This document shows positions 8,168 through 16,045 of a stretch of DNA of 64,000 bases, piece by piece. The position numbers were made by a program, and so were the translations under genes. This DNA comes from Streptomyces sulphureus DSM 40104. Lineage in GTDB: Bacteria > Actinomycetota > Actinomycetes > Streptomycetales > Streptomycetaceae. The notes under the pieces are model-generated. The model had not been told where the DNA came from, did no database searches, and saw only the letters and a list, made by a program, of their open reading frames with translations. The DNA is taken from positions 372,001-436,000 of the forward strand of contig NZ_KB905814.1 in NCBI RefSeq assembly GCF_000381025.1. The letters run 5' to 3'. Position 1 is the first letter of the stretch. Each line of letters starts with the position of its first letter.

Positions 8168-8758
8168 ATGGCCACACCGATCACCGCCGACGCACTGCTG
8201 AAAGCGCTGCGTGCGGAGAAGGTCTCCGTCGAGGAGGTCCGCGACTGGCGCAACCACAACCGCAACCAGCAGGGCCCCTGGGGCCCCGTCCACGGTGTGG
8301 TGATCCACCACACCGCGACCGAGGGCGCACAGGCCACCGTCGACCTCGTCTACGACGGCAGGCCCGACCTCCCCGGCCCCCTCGCGCACGCCTGCGTCAC
8401 CAAGAACGGCACGGTCCACCTGGTGGGCCACGGCCGCGCCAACCACGCCGGCCTCGGCGACGACGACGTCCTGCGCGCCGTCATCGCCGAGCGCCGCCCG
8501 CCCTCCCCCGACCAGCAGAACGCCGACGGCAACCGGGCCTTCTACGGCCTGGAGTGCGTGAACCTCGGTGACGGCGAAGACACCTGGCCCGAGGAGCAGT
8601 TGGACGCGATGGCACGCACGTGCGCGGCCCTGTGCCGGCACCACGGCTGGAACGCCCGCTCCGTCATCGGGCACCTGGAGTGGACGGACCAGAAGGTCGA
8701 CCCGCGGGGCTTCACGATGGACGCATTCCGCGACCGTGTCTCCCGGCTGCTGAAGTAG
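8168..8758 (+). CDS. N-acetylmuramoyl-L-alanine amidase, Amidase_2/PGRP fold, no signal peptide
   Basis: 196 residues. The zinc site is recognisable: His in VVIHHTAT, His in GHLEWTD, and Asp with the catalytic Lys in QKVDPRG, the AmpD/T7-lysozyme arrangement. The substrate would be the amide bond between MurNAc and the stem peptide. There is no signal sequence or cell-wall-binding repeat, so the enzyme is either cytoplasmic (AmpD-like recycling), exported by another route, or a domesticated endolysin. No holin or phage genes are adjacent. The start is placed at the ATG at 8168 after a GGGG stretch. Confidence 0.85.
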   Translation: MATPITADALLKALRAEKVSVEEVRDWRNHNRNQQGPWGPVHGVVIHHTATEGAQATVDLVYDGRPDLPGPLAHACVTKNGTVHLVGHGRANHAGLGDDDVLRAVIAERRPPSPDQQNADGNRAFYGLECVNLGDGEDTWPEEQLDAMARTCAALCRHHGWNARSVIGHLEWTDQKVDPRGFTMDAFRDRVSRLLK

Positions 8759-8861
8759 CCGGAGGCGGCCGGCGCCCGACGACGGTCGCGCCTGGTGCGC
8801 CCCGTCGCCCGGGCGCCGGCCCCCGCCCGCACCTCCGCCCGAAGCACCGGAGAATGGGAGG

Positions 8862-9758
8862 GTGCCCGCCCTCCCGGAGACCCTCGCCCCGCGCCTCCCC
8901 TCGCCGACCCAGGAGGCGCACGACTCCGCATTCACCGCAAGGAATGTCCGACTCACCCTCAAACGTGACGACTTGATTCACCCCGAGATACCGGGCAACA
9001 AGTGGCGCAAACTCGCCCCCAATCTGCGCTCCGCGGCCCAGTCCGGCCACCACACCCTCCTCACCTTCGGCGGCGCCTACTCCCACCACCTCCGCGCCAC
9101 CGCGGCGGCCGGACGCCTCCTCGGCTTTCGCACCATCGGCGTCGTACGCGGCGAGGAGCTCGCCGCCCGCCCGCTCAACCCGACACTCACCCGGTGCGCC
9201 GCGGACGGCATGCGACTCCACTTCGTTTCCCGCTCCGCCTACCGCCACCGCGCAGACCCGGAGACGGAGGCCGACCTCCACTCCCGCTTCGGCGACTTCC
9301 TCCTCCTGCCGGAGGGCGGCAGCAACGCCGCCGCCGTCCACGGCACCGCAGCGCTCGGCGCCGAACTCACCGAACCGGGAACGGTCGCGGTCCCCTGCGG
9401 CACCGGCGGCACGCTCGCGGGCCTCGCGGCCGGGCTCGGTGAGGGGCAGCACGCCCTGGGCGTCGCCGTCCTCAAGGGCGGCTTCCTCACAGGTGAGGTA
9501 TCCCGCCTCCAGCACTCCGCTTTCGGCGCCCCGTGCGGCGCGTGGCGCGTCGAGGACCGCTTCCACTGCGGCGGCTACGCCCGCACCACACCCGAACTCG
9601 AAGCCTTCGCCCAGGAGTTCGAGGAGCGGAACGGGCTGCGCCTGGAGCGCGTCTATGTCGCGAAGATGCTCCTCGCGCTCTCGCACCTCGCCCGGGAAGG
9701 GGCCTTCCCGCCGGGCAGCAGCGTCACGGCCGTCGTGACGGGAGCCCCGGCCGGGTGA
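8862..9758 (+). CDS. PLP-dependent 1-aminocyclopropane-1-carboxylate deaminase/D-cysteine desulfhydrase family enzyme
   Basis: 298 residues from the GTG at 8862, with GGGAGG directly upstream. The fold-type II PLP lysine is Lys47 in PGNKWRKL. A Ser/Gly-rich cofactor pocket (LPEGGSNAAAVHG, then PCGTGGTLAGLAAG) matches the family. Members deaminate ACC or release sulfide from D-cysteine; the particular substrate cannot be decided from sequence alone. The gene is followed 29 nt later by an acetyltransferase that appears to have its own promoter. Confidence 0.85.
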   Translation: MPALPETLAPRLPSPTQEAHDSAFTARNVRLTLKRDDLIHPEIPGNKWRKLAPNLRSAAQSGHHTLLTFGGAYSHHLRATAAAGRLLGFRTIGVVRGEELAARPLNPTLTRCAADGMRLHFVSRSAYRHRADPETEADLHSRFGDFLLLPEGGSNAAAVHGTAALGAELTEPGTVAVPCGTGGTLAGLAAGLGEGQHALGVAVLKGGFLTGEVSRLQHSAFGAPCGAWRVEDRFHCGGYARTTPELEAFAQEFEERNGLRLERVYVAKMLLALSHLAREGAFPPGSSVTAVVTGAPAG

Positions 9759-9774
9759 GACAGGGGCCCGCACG

Positions 9775-9780
9775 TACGCT
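9775..9780 (+). promoter_or_regulatory. -10 hexamer for the GNAT gene (leaderless)
   Basis: TACGCT lies exactly 7 nt before the GTG at 9788, and no Shine-Dalgarno is present, which fits a leaderless transcript starting at the GTG. Confidence 0.5.
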
Positions 9781-9787
9781 TTTTCCC

Positions 9788-10273
9788 GTGATCAGAGCCG
9801 CGACACCGGACGACGTGCCGGAGATCCACACCATGATCAGGGAACTCGCCGAGTACGAACGCTCCCCGGACGAGGCGAGGGCGACGGAGGAGCAACTCAC
9901 CGAGGCACTCTTCGGCCCGCACCCGGCGGTCTTCGCCCTCATCGCCGAAGACGTCACACACGGTGAACGCATTGGTTTCGCACTGTGGTTCAGGAACTTC
10001 TCCACATGGACCGGTACTCACGGTGTGTATCTGGAAGACCTCTACGTCCGCCCCTCGGCCCGCGGCCGCGGACACGGCAGGGCACTGCTTTCGGCCCTTG
10101 CCCGAATCTGTGTCGAGCGGGGCTATGAACGCTTCGAGTGGTGGGTACTGAACTGGAATGACCCGTCGATCGGTTTCTACAGGTCGCTCGGCGCCGAGCC
10201 GATGGACGACTGGACGGTCTTCCGGATGTCCGGGGACCCCCTGCACGCCCTCGCCAAGGCCAACACAGCGTAG
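9788..10273 (+). CDS. GNAT-family N-acetyltransferase
   Basis: 161 residues from the GTG at 9788. The acetyl-CoA signature is in VYLEDLYVRPSARGRGHGRAL (motif A, R/Q-x-x-G-x-G), with the N-terminal IRAATPDDVPEIHTMIREL and the C-terminal FEWWVLNWNDPSIGFYRSLGA typical of spermidine/thialysine acetyltransferases (SSAT-like). The acceptor is likely a small amine such as thialysine or a polyamine, but this is a family-level inference. Transcription probably starts at the GTG itself. Confidence 0.85.
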   Translation: MIRAATPDDVPEIHTMIRELAEYERSPDEARATEEQLTEALFGPHPAVFALIAEDVTHGERIGFALWFRNFSTWTGTHGVYLEDLYVRPSARGRGHGRALLSALARICVERGYERFEWWVLNWNDPSIGFYRSLGAEPMDDWTVFRMSGDPLHALAKANTA

Positions 10274-10543
10274 TCATCCGGGAATTGACGCACCGACCCC
10301 CTAGCCACGCAAAGTGCTCATATGTTTACTATGGGTTACGCTCCCGGCCGGGGAGCCGAAGATCGACCAAAGATCGGTGCGGGCCGCACGCCGGACAGGT
10401 TCGCGGTAGCGTCACCTGTGCAGGAGCGCCGCTCCCGTCGGTGGCCCACCGCAAAGAAGGGCTACGGGCGGACGGCTCCATTCGGCGCTCCCCCGAGCAG
10501 AGAAAGAAGAGCCCAACGGGCTTGTGCCCCCATGGAGGTGAGG

Positions 10544-10957
10544 GTGTCCCAGATCGCAGGCGAGCCCGCGGTGCAGGACTTCGTCGAGGTCCGGCTGCCC
10601 GCGGCAGGTGCCTATCTGTCGGTGCTGCGGACGGCGACGGCCGGCCTCGCCGCCCGCTTGGACTTCACCCTCGACGAGATCGAGGATCTCCGGATCGCGG
10701 TCGACGAGGCGTGCGCCATCCTGCTCCAGCAGGCCGTGGGCGGCTCCGTACTGAGCTGTGTCTTCACCCTCGTCGGAGACTCCCTGCGCGTCACCGTCTC
10801 GGCACCGACGACCGACGGCCGCGCTCCCGAGCGCGACACCTTCGCCTGGACGGTGCTCTCCGCACTCGCAGGCGAGGTCGACTCCTCCGTCGACGAGGAC
10901 CGCACGGTCAGCATCAGCCTGCACAAGAAGCGCGGCACGGGCCCCGGCGCATCGTGA
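10544..10957 (+). CDS. ushX: Anti-sigma factor, RsbW-like kinase (UshX/PrsH type)
   Basis: 137 residues from the GTG at 10544, preceded by GGAGGTGAG. It is an HATPase_c-fold anti-sigma protein: the N-box reads IEDLRIAVDEACAILL and the remaining ATP-lid is short, as in SpoIIAB/RsbW relatives. It should bind and inactivate the sigma factor encoded next; their reading frames overlap by four bases (GTGA), implying translational coupling. The protein and its position next to wblE match what I remember of UshX (RshA/PrsH), the SigH antagonist of S. coelicolor; the symbol rests on that memory. Confidence 0.8.
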   Translation: MSQIAGEPAVQDFVEVRLPAAGAYLSVLRTATAGLAARLDFTLDEIEDLRIAVDEACAILLQQAVGGSVLSCVFTLVGDSLRVTVSAPTTDGRAPERDTFAWTVLSALAGEVDSSVDEDRTVSISLHKKRGTGPGAS

Positions 10958-11934
10958 CCGAGCACGAGGCGAGGGAGGCGAGGGAGGCCGCCGGCGCTCC
11001 CGGGGCGACCACCGGTGGCCCCGGCGCCGCGTGGACGGGGCCCGGCGTCCCCGAGCAGCAGGCGAGGCCGCACCCGGCGGACCCGAGCAGTCAGCGAACT
11101 GAGCAGGCGGAGCGGGCGGACGCGATGGAGCAGCAGGACGCGACAGAGGGACGGAGCGAGCAGGACACCCTGCCGGCCCCGCAGGACCGCAGCAGCGCCC
11201 GCGCACTCTTCTCGGAACTGCGCGCCCTCCCCGAGGGCTCGCCCCAACGCGCGGCGCTCCGCGAGCACTTGGTCCGGATGCACCTCCCGCTCGTCGAGCA
11301 CCTCGCCCGTCGCTTCCGCAACCGCGGCGAACCCCTCGACGACCTCACCCAGGTCGCAACGATCGGCCTCATCAAGTCCGTCGACCGTTTCGACCCGGAG
11401 CGCGGCGTCGAGTTCTCGACGTACGCGACGCCGACGGTGGTGGGTGAGATCAAGCGGCACTTCAGGGACAAGGGCTGGGCGGTCCGCGTCCCCCGCAGGC
11501 TCCAGGAGCTCCGGCTCTCGCTCAGCTCGGCGACGGCCGAACTCTCCCAACAGCACGGCCGCGCCCCCACGGTGCACGAGCTGGCCCAGCGCCTCTCGAT
11601 CTCCGAGGAAGAGGTCCTGGAGGGCCTGGAGTCGGCGAACGCGTACTCCACCCTCTCCCTCGACGTCCCCGACACCGACGACGAGTCCCCGGCCGTCGCC
11701 GACACCCTGGGGGCCGAGGACGACGCGCTCGAAGGCGTCGAGTACCGCGAGTCGCTCAAGCCGCTGCTGGAGGAGCTCCCGCCGCGCGAGAAGAAGATCC
11801 TGCTGCTGCGGTTCTTCGGGAACATGACCCAGTCGCAGATCGCGCAGGAGGTCGGCATCTCGCAGATGCACGTCTCCAGGCTCCTTGCGCGCACCCTCGC
11901 ACAGCTTCGGGACAAGCTTCTCGTGGAGGAGTGA
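10954..11934 (+). CDS. sigH: RNA polymerase sigma factor, SigB/SigF/SigG family (SigH type)
   Basis: 326 residues from the GTG at 10954 that overlaps the ushX stop. An Ala/Glu/Gln-rich N-terminal extension of about 75 residues precedes regions 2 (DDLTQVATIGLIKSVDRFD), 3 (PRRLQELRLSLSSATAELSQ) and 4 (LLLRFFGNMTQSQIAQEVG with the recognition helix SQMHVSRLL). The family serves general-stress and developmental genes. The S. coelicolor homologue SigH is known to be made in several sizes because of internal starts and processing; here too the variable N-terminal extension allows shorter products. Ends 18 nt before a strong terminator. Confidence 0.88.
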   Translation: MTEHEAREAREAAGAPGATTGGPGAAWTGPGVPEQQARPHPADPSSQRTEQAERADAMEQQDATEGRSEQDTLPAPQDRSSARALFSELRALPEGSPQRAALREHLVRMHLPLVEHLARRFRNRGEPLDDLTQVATIGLIKSVDRFDPERGVEFSTYATPTVVGEIKRHFRDKGWAVRVPRRLQELRLSLSSATAELSQQHGRAPTVHELAQRLSISEEEVLEGLESANAYSTLSLDVPDTDDESPAVADTLGAEDDALEGVEYRESLKPLLEELPPREKKILLLRFFGNMTQSQIAQEVGISQMHVSRLLARTLAQLRDKLLVEE

Positions 11935-11952
11935 GGCGTCCCTCACACGTCA

Positions 11953-11975
11953 ACGGGGCGGCCCGGCCGCCCCGT
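11953..11975. terminator. Bidirectional terminator after sigH
   Basis: A perfect 11-bp inverted repeat (ACGGGGCGGCC and its complement around a single C) sits in the 48-bp gap between two convergent genes. Confidence 0.75.
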
Positions 11976-11982
11976 TCGCGTT

Positions 11983-12420
11983 TCAGCCGCGCTGCGCGCC
12001 GCCCGCCTCCTCGTCGCCCGCGCGGAGCGCGAGGATCGCCGGAGGGTTGAGCAGGCAGCCGATCACCACCACCCCCACACCCGCGATCACCAGCCCACCG
12101 AACGTCCACGCCCCGCCGTTCTGCGCCATCTGCCAGCCGAAGGGGAGCGACAGCACCTGGACGATCATCGAGGGCCCGCGGCCCCAGCGCTTCGACAGCC
12201 AGAGTCCGCGCGCCGCCAGCAGCGGTATCACCGAGAGCGCGAGCACGGTCACGGCCATCGTCGCCGCCTGCACCGTGCCGTCCGGTGTACGGGTGGCGAG
12301 GAGCACCAGCGAGACGATGCCGAACCCGGCGACCACGACGCCTTCGAGCGCCGTCAGCACGGAGGCGACGGTGATACGCGTCAGCCGCTTCGGCTCGACC
12401 TGCTCCCGGTTCTCACTCAC
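11983..12420 (-). CDS. Small integral membrane protein, function unknown
   Basis: 145 residues from the GTG at 12420; a GTG at 12429 is an alternative. Four hydrophobic segments are visible, beginning VASVLTALEGVVVAGFGIVSL and ending GLVIAGVGVVVIGCLL, with short charged tails. I recognise the type as a conserved Streptomyces membrane protein next to the diacylglycerol-kinase-like gene but know of no assigned function. The start is not firm because GAGGT abuts the chosen GTG without spacing. Confidence 0.7.
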   Translation of the reverse strand: MSENREQVEPKRLTRITVASVLTALEGVVVAGFGIVSLVLLATRTPDGTVQAATMAVTVLALSVIPLLAARGLWLSKRWGRGPSMIVQVLSLPFGWQMAQNGGAWTFGGLVIAGVGVVVIGCLLNPPAILALRAGDEEAGGAQRG

Positions 12421-12499
12421 ACCTCGCACCCTAACGCCGCGACGGTACGTACCCGGGCCGTCCCCGGGTACGGGCTGGGCCGCCCGCAGCGCGCATGGG

Positions 12500-12505
12500 T
12501 ACTCT
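12500..12505 (+). promoter_or_regulatory. -10 hexamer for the lipid-kinase gene (leaderless)
   Basis: TACTCT is followed by exactly 7 nt and then the ATG at 12513; no Shine-Dalgarno is present. Confidence 0.5.
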
Positions 12506-12512
12506 GCACCCC

Positions 12513-13484
12513 ATGCGCGCACTCCTCGTGGTCAACCCGGCAGCCACCACCACCAGCGCCCGGACCCGTGACGTGCTCACCCACGCGCTCGCCAGCGACC
12601 TCAAACTGGACGTCGCACTCACCGAGTACCGCGGCCACGCCAGGGACCTCGCCCGCCGCGCCGCACAGGACGGCTCGGCCGAACTCGTCATCGCGCTCGG
12701 CGGCGACGGCACCGTCAACGAGGTGGTCAACGGCCTCCTGGAGGAGGGCCCCGACGCGGAGCGCCTCCCGGGTCTCGCAGTGGTCCCCGGCGGCTCGGCG
12801 AACGTCTTCGCGCGCGCCCTCGGCCTCCCCAACGACGTCATCGAGGCGACGGGCGCGCTCCTCGACGCCCTCCAGACCGGCAGCGCACGCACCGTCGGCC
12901 TCGGCCTCGCCGCCGGCACCCCCGGCACCGAGGACGCGGCCGTCGCCCCGCGCTGGTTCACCTTCACCGCGGGACTGGGGTTCGACGCCGGTGCGGTCGG
13001 TCGGGTCGAGCAGCAGCGCGAGCGCGGCAAGCGCGCCACCAACGCGCTCTACGTCCGCCAGGTGCTCCGGCAGTTCCTGGGCGAGACGCACCGCTCGAAG
13101 GGCACGATCACCCTGGAGCTGCCGGAAGTCGAGGATCCGATCCGCGACCTCGTGCTGGCCGTGGTCTGCAACACCGCTCCGTGGACGTACCTCGGCAACC
13201 GCCCCCTCTACGCGGCCCCGCAAGCGTCGTTCGACGACGCGCTCGACGTCCTCGGTCTCTCCAGGCTGACGCCGGCCGCGGTGAGCCGGTACGGCACGCA
13301 ACTCCTCACTTCGAGCCCCGAGCGCGGCCTGCACGGGAAGCACGCGACCACGCTCCACGACCTCCCGGAGTTCACCTTGCATTCCCAGGTGCCGCTGCCG
13401 TTCCAACTGGACGGTGACCACCTGGGAGTGCGTTCCAGCGTGACGTTCACAGGCGTACGCCGTGCACTGCGTGTGATTGTGTAA
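12513..13484 (+). CDS. Diacylglycerol kinase-like lipid kinase (DagK/YegS/LCB5 family)
   Basis: 323 residues. The catalytic-domain signatures are VVNPAATTTSARTRD at the N terminus, LVIALGGDGTVNEVVNGLL (the GGDGT nucleotide site) and VPGGSANVFARALGLP. The C-terminal beta-sandwich domain is complete, including the distal QLDGDHLG. The enzyme would phosphorylate a lipid such as diacylglycerol at the membrane. Leaderless expression from a promoter just upstream is likely. Unlike many relatives the segment between about 120 and 150 carries a short insert rich in Gly and Ala. Confidence 0.87.
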   Translation: MRALLVVNPAATTTSARTRDVLTHALASDLKLDVALTEYRGHARDLARRAAQDGSAELVIALGGDGTVNEVVNGLLEEGPDAERLPGLAVVPGGSANVFARALGLPNDVIEATGALLDALQTGSARTVGLGLAAGTPGTEDAAVAPRWFTFTAGLGFDAGAVGRVEQQRERGKRATNALYVRQVLRQFLGETHRSKGTITLELPEVEDPIRDLVLAVVCNTAPWTYLGNRPLYAAPQASFDDALDVLGLSRLTPAAVSRYGTQLLTSSPERGLHGKHATTLHDLPEFTLHSQVPLPFQLDGDHLGVRSSVTFTGVRRALRVIV

Positions 13485-13791
13485 GCGGAAACCCCTAAAG
13501 TCCTTTTACTCGAACGTTTAGGCCAGCTTCCACCCTCTGGAAGTACGGCTGTGAGTTAAGCGACACCAAGGAATCAAAAAAAACTTTCCAGAAGGGGTTG
13601 TGCCCGCTGCCGAGGTTTGCGAGTCTCTTCATGGCGATCGGGACGGCCCCAAGGCGGGCCCCCTTGAGAGCCCGAATCCCCCTTCTCACTTCAGTGGGAC
13701 CAGCGTCACATCAGAGTGGTCCCCCTTCCCTTGCGAAGGGATTCGTGAAAGCGTTCACATTCACAAGCAAGCACGAGGAGAGGTAGCAGAC
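13485..13791. other. wblE upstream region, comparatively AT-rich
   Basis: About 300 bases of lower GC than the surroundings, including a run of eight A at 13576-13583, a hairpin CTTCCA-CCCTC-TGGAAG just after the lipid-kinase gene (a possible terminator), and the near-palindrome GTGAAAGCGTTCAC about 45 bp before the wblE start. This is the expected place for the wblE promoter(s); GGAAT at 13570 does not have the spacing required for a SigR promoter. Confidence 0.4.
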
Positions 13792-14055
13792 ATGGACTGG
13801 CGTCACCACGCCGTTTGCCGCGAGGAAGACCCCGAGCTGTTCTTCCCCATCGGCAACACCGGTCCTGCGCTGCTGCAGATCGAGGAAGCCAAGGCCGTCT
13901 GCCGCCGCTGCCCCGTGATGGAGCAGTGCCTGCAGTGGGCCCTGGAGTCCGGTCAGGACTCCGGTGTCTGGGGTGGCCTCAGCGAGGACGAGCGCCGCGC
14001 AATGAAGCGCCGCGCCGCTCGCAACAGGGCGCGGAACAACGCCGCGACCGCCTGA
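13792..14055 (+). CDS. wblE: WhiB-family iron-sulfur regulator WblE (WhiB1 orthologue)
   Basis: 87 residues. The four cluster ligands are Cys9, Cys37, Cys40 and Cys46 (C..., CxxC, 5 residues, C), followed by the turn GVWGGLSEDERR and a basic tail KRRAARNRARNNA. The short length and the start MDWRHHAVC are diagnostic of the WblE/WhiB1 branch, essential in mycobacteria, where the [4Fe-4S] cluster reacts with nitric oxide and the protein contacts the major sigma factor. GAGGAGAGG lies upstream of the ATG. The gene is monocistronic with its own terminator. Confidence 0.93.
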   Translation: MDWRHHAVCREEDPELFFPIGNTGPALLQIEEAKAVCRRCPVMEQCLQWALESGQDSGVWGGLSEDERRAMKRRAARNRARNNAATA

Positions 14056-14140
14056 ACTGACGCCCCTGCCCTGCCACCGGCTGCACCCCGAGAAAGCAGC
14101 CCGCAGAGTCTTCCGGTGCGTATGCGCACACGAGATGCGT

Positions 14141-14175
14141 CGAGCCCCGACCGCCATGGAGCGGTACGGGGCTCG
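14141..14175. terminator. Terminator after wblE
   Basis: CGAGCCCCG-A-CCGC pairs with GCGG-TA-CGGGGCTCG across a 6-nt loop and is followed by GCGCTTTT. It sits between the convergent wblE and histidine kinase genes, 86 nt past the wblE stop. Confidence 0.7.
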
Positions 14176-14226
14176 GCGCTTTTCTGCATGAGTCGAACTG
14201 CCCGGCAGCGAAGGTGATCGGGCGGC

Positions 14227-15705
14227 TCAGCGCTTCTCGACGGCCGCCACGGGGAACTTCAGAACGACCCGTGTTCCGCCTTCGGGGACGGGGAGCATGT
14301 CGAAGCTGCCGCCCAACTCGCCCTCGACGAGCGTGCGGACGATCTGGAGGCCGAGGTTGCCGGAGGAATGCGGGTCGAAGTCCTCGGGGAGGCCGGCTCC
14401 GTCGTCCTGGACGGTGACGCGCAGGTGGTCGCCGTCGCTCGACGGGTCCTTGCGGCGGAGGGCCACCACCTCGATGGCGCCCTGCTTGCCCGGGCCGAAC
14501 GCGTGCTCCATGGCGTTCTGGAGGAGCTCGGTGAGGGCCATCGCGAGCGGGGTGGCGACGTCCGCGCCGAGGACGCCGAAGCCTCCCTTGCGGTGGCCGG
14601 TGATCCGGCCGGGGGAGATCTCCGCGACCATCGCGAGGACGCGGTCGGCGATCTCGTCGAACTCCACGCTCTCGTCGAGGTTCTGCGAGAGGGTCTCGTG
14701 CACGATGGCGATCGAACCGACCCTGCGCACGGCCTCGTTGAGCGCCTCGCGGCCCCGTGCGGAGTCCATCCGGCGGGCCTGGAGCCGCAGGAGTGCGGCG
14801 ACGGTCTGGAGGTTGTTCTTCACCCGGTGGTGGATCTCCCGGATGGTGGCGTCCTTGGTGAGGAGTTCGCGCTCGCGGCGGCGGACCTCGGTGATGTCGC
14901 GCAGCAGGATGAGCGAACCGATGCGGGTGCCCTTGGGGTTCAGCGGGATCGCACGCAGTTGGACGACGCAGTCCAGGCCCTCGACCTCGGCGCCCCGCGG
15001 CGCCCACCCGCTGGCGAGCTTCACCATCGCCTCGTCCACCGGGCCCCGCGCCGGGGCGAGTTCGGTCGTCGCCTGACCCAGGTGGAGGCCGACGAGGTCG
15101 GTCGCGAGGCCGAGTCTGTGGTACGCGGAGAGGGCGTTGGGGCTGGCGTACTGGACGATGCCGTCGGCGTCGAGGCGGATAAGGCCGTCGCCGACGCGTG
15201 GGACATGGTCCATGTCGAGCTGGTGGCCGGGGAAGGGGAAGGCGCCGGCGGCGATCATCTGCGCGAGGTCGGAGGCGCTCTGGAGGTAGGTCAGCTCCAG
15301 GCGGCTCGGGGTGCGGACCGTCAGCAGGTTGGTGTTGCGCGCGATGACGCCGAGTACGTTGCCGGCCCGGCGCACCGGGATCGACTCGACACGGACGGGC
15401 ACCTCCTCGCGCCACTCCGGGTCCCCCTCGCGCACGATCCGGCCCTCGTCGTGCGCTGCGTCGAGCAGCGGGCGGCGGCCGCGGGGAACCAGGTGCCCGA
15501 CCATGTCGTTCTGGTAGGAGGTGGGGCCGGTGTTGGGGCGCATCTGCGCGACGGAGACGTAGCGCGTGCCGTCCCGCGTCGGCACCCAGAGGACGAGATC
15601 GGCGAAGGAGAGGTCGGCGAGCAACTGCCATTCGGAGACGAGCTGATGCAGCCACTCCAGGTCGGAGTCGGTCAGCGCCGTGTGGTGGCGTACGAGGTCG
15701 TTCAT
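14227..15705 (-). CDS. Sensor histidine kinase, PdtaS-like (GAF-PAS-HisKA_2-HATPase)
   Basis: 492 residues from the ATG at 15705; a GTG nine bases upstream is possible. An N-terminal GAF-type domain (to about residue 150) is followed by a PAS domain (DGIVQYASPNALSAY), the HisKA_2 phosphoacceptor box IREIHHRVKNNLQTVAALLR, and the ATPase lobes TELLQNAMEH, VQDDGAGLP and NLGLQIVRTLV. There are no membrane segments, so the kinase is cytosolic. The closest known type is PdtaS of mycobacteria, whose partner is an ANTAR RNA-binding regulator; none is adjacent here. A DasR-like operator at 15812-15827 lies about 110 bp upstream. Confidence 0.9.
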   Translation of the reverse strand: MNDLVRHHTALTDSDLEWLHQLVSEWQLLADLSFADLVLWVPTRDGTRYVSVAQMRPNTGPTSYQNDMVGHLVPRGRRPLLDAAHDEGRIVREGDPEWREEVPVRVESIPVRRAGNVLGVIARNTNLLTVRTPSRLELTYLQSASDLAQMIAAGAFPFPGHQLDMDHVPRVGDGLIRLDADGIVQYASPNALSAYHRLGLATDLVGLHLGQATTELAPARGPVDEAMVKLASGWAPRGAEVEGLDCVVQLRAIPLNPKGTRIGSLILLRDITEVRRRERELLTKDATIREIHHRVKNNLQTVAALLRLQARRMDSARGREALNEAVRRVGSIAIVHETLSQNLDESVEFDEIADRVLAMVAEISPGRITGHRKGGFGVLGADVATPLAMALTELLQNAMEHAFGPGKQGAIEVVALRRKDPSSDGDHLRVTVQDDGAGLPEDFDPHSSGNLGLQIVRTLVEGELGGSFDMLPVPEGGTRVVLKFPVAAVEKR

Positions 15706-15811
15706 GGAGGGCACGCTGCCGAGCGTACCCGGCCGTCTGCGGCGTCGAGCTCCGGCCGTGGGCGCCTGTGGAGGCGCTCACATCCGCGGCGGACTGGGCA
15801 TGGACAGGACA

Positions 15812-15827
15812 GGTGGTCTAGTCCAGA
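15812..15827. promoter_or_regulatory. DasR-responsive-element-like palindrome upstream of the kinase gene
   Basis: GGTGGTCTAGTCCAGA contains TGGTCTAGTCCA, one base away from the symmetrical core TGGTCTAGACCA of known DasR sites (dre). It lies in the promoter region of the minus-strand kinase gene and beyond the end of the das operon. Confidence 0.55.
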
Positions 15828-15997
15828 ATGAGGGCACACAGGTCTTCTGGCCTCCCCGCACAGGAGGGCAGAAAGGGACCGCGGCGCGCTCTGCCCTGAC
15901 TGCGCCGAGGTCTTGGTGCTCCGGGCTGCGGTGCCGGGCGGGTTGAGGGTCCCGCCCCGGCGCCGCGGCCCGAAGTCATGCGGGAGGCACAACGCTT

Positions 15998-16039
15998 GGC
16001 CGCGGTCCGGGGCGCGCCTGCGTGCCCCGGACCGCGGCC
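15998..16039. terminator. Strong terminator at the end of the das/SIS gene cluster
   Basis: A perfect 16-bp stem (15998-16013 with 16024-16039) and a 10-nt loop begin 7 nt after the SIS-protein stop. It separates the das cluster from the kinase gene. Confidence 0.8.
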
Positions 16040-16045
16040 GGTCGT

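Noticed and set aside
8168..8758. Amidase as evidence of a prophage
   Set aside because: No integrase, capsid, holin or attachment repeats nearby; flanks are core genes.
13570..13599. GGAAT...GTT upstream of wblE
   Set aside because: Spacer is 22 nt, too long for SigR; wblE promoter left unassigned.
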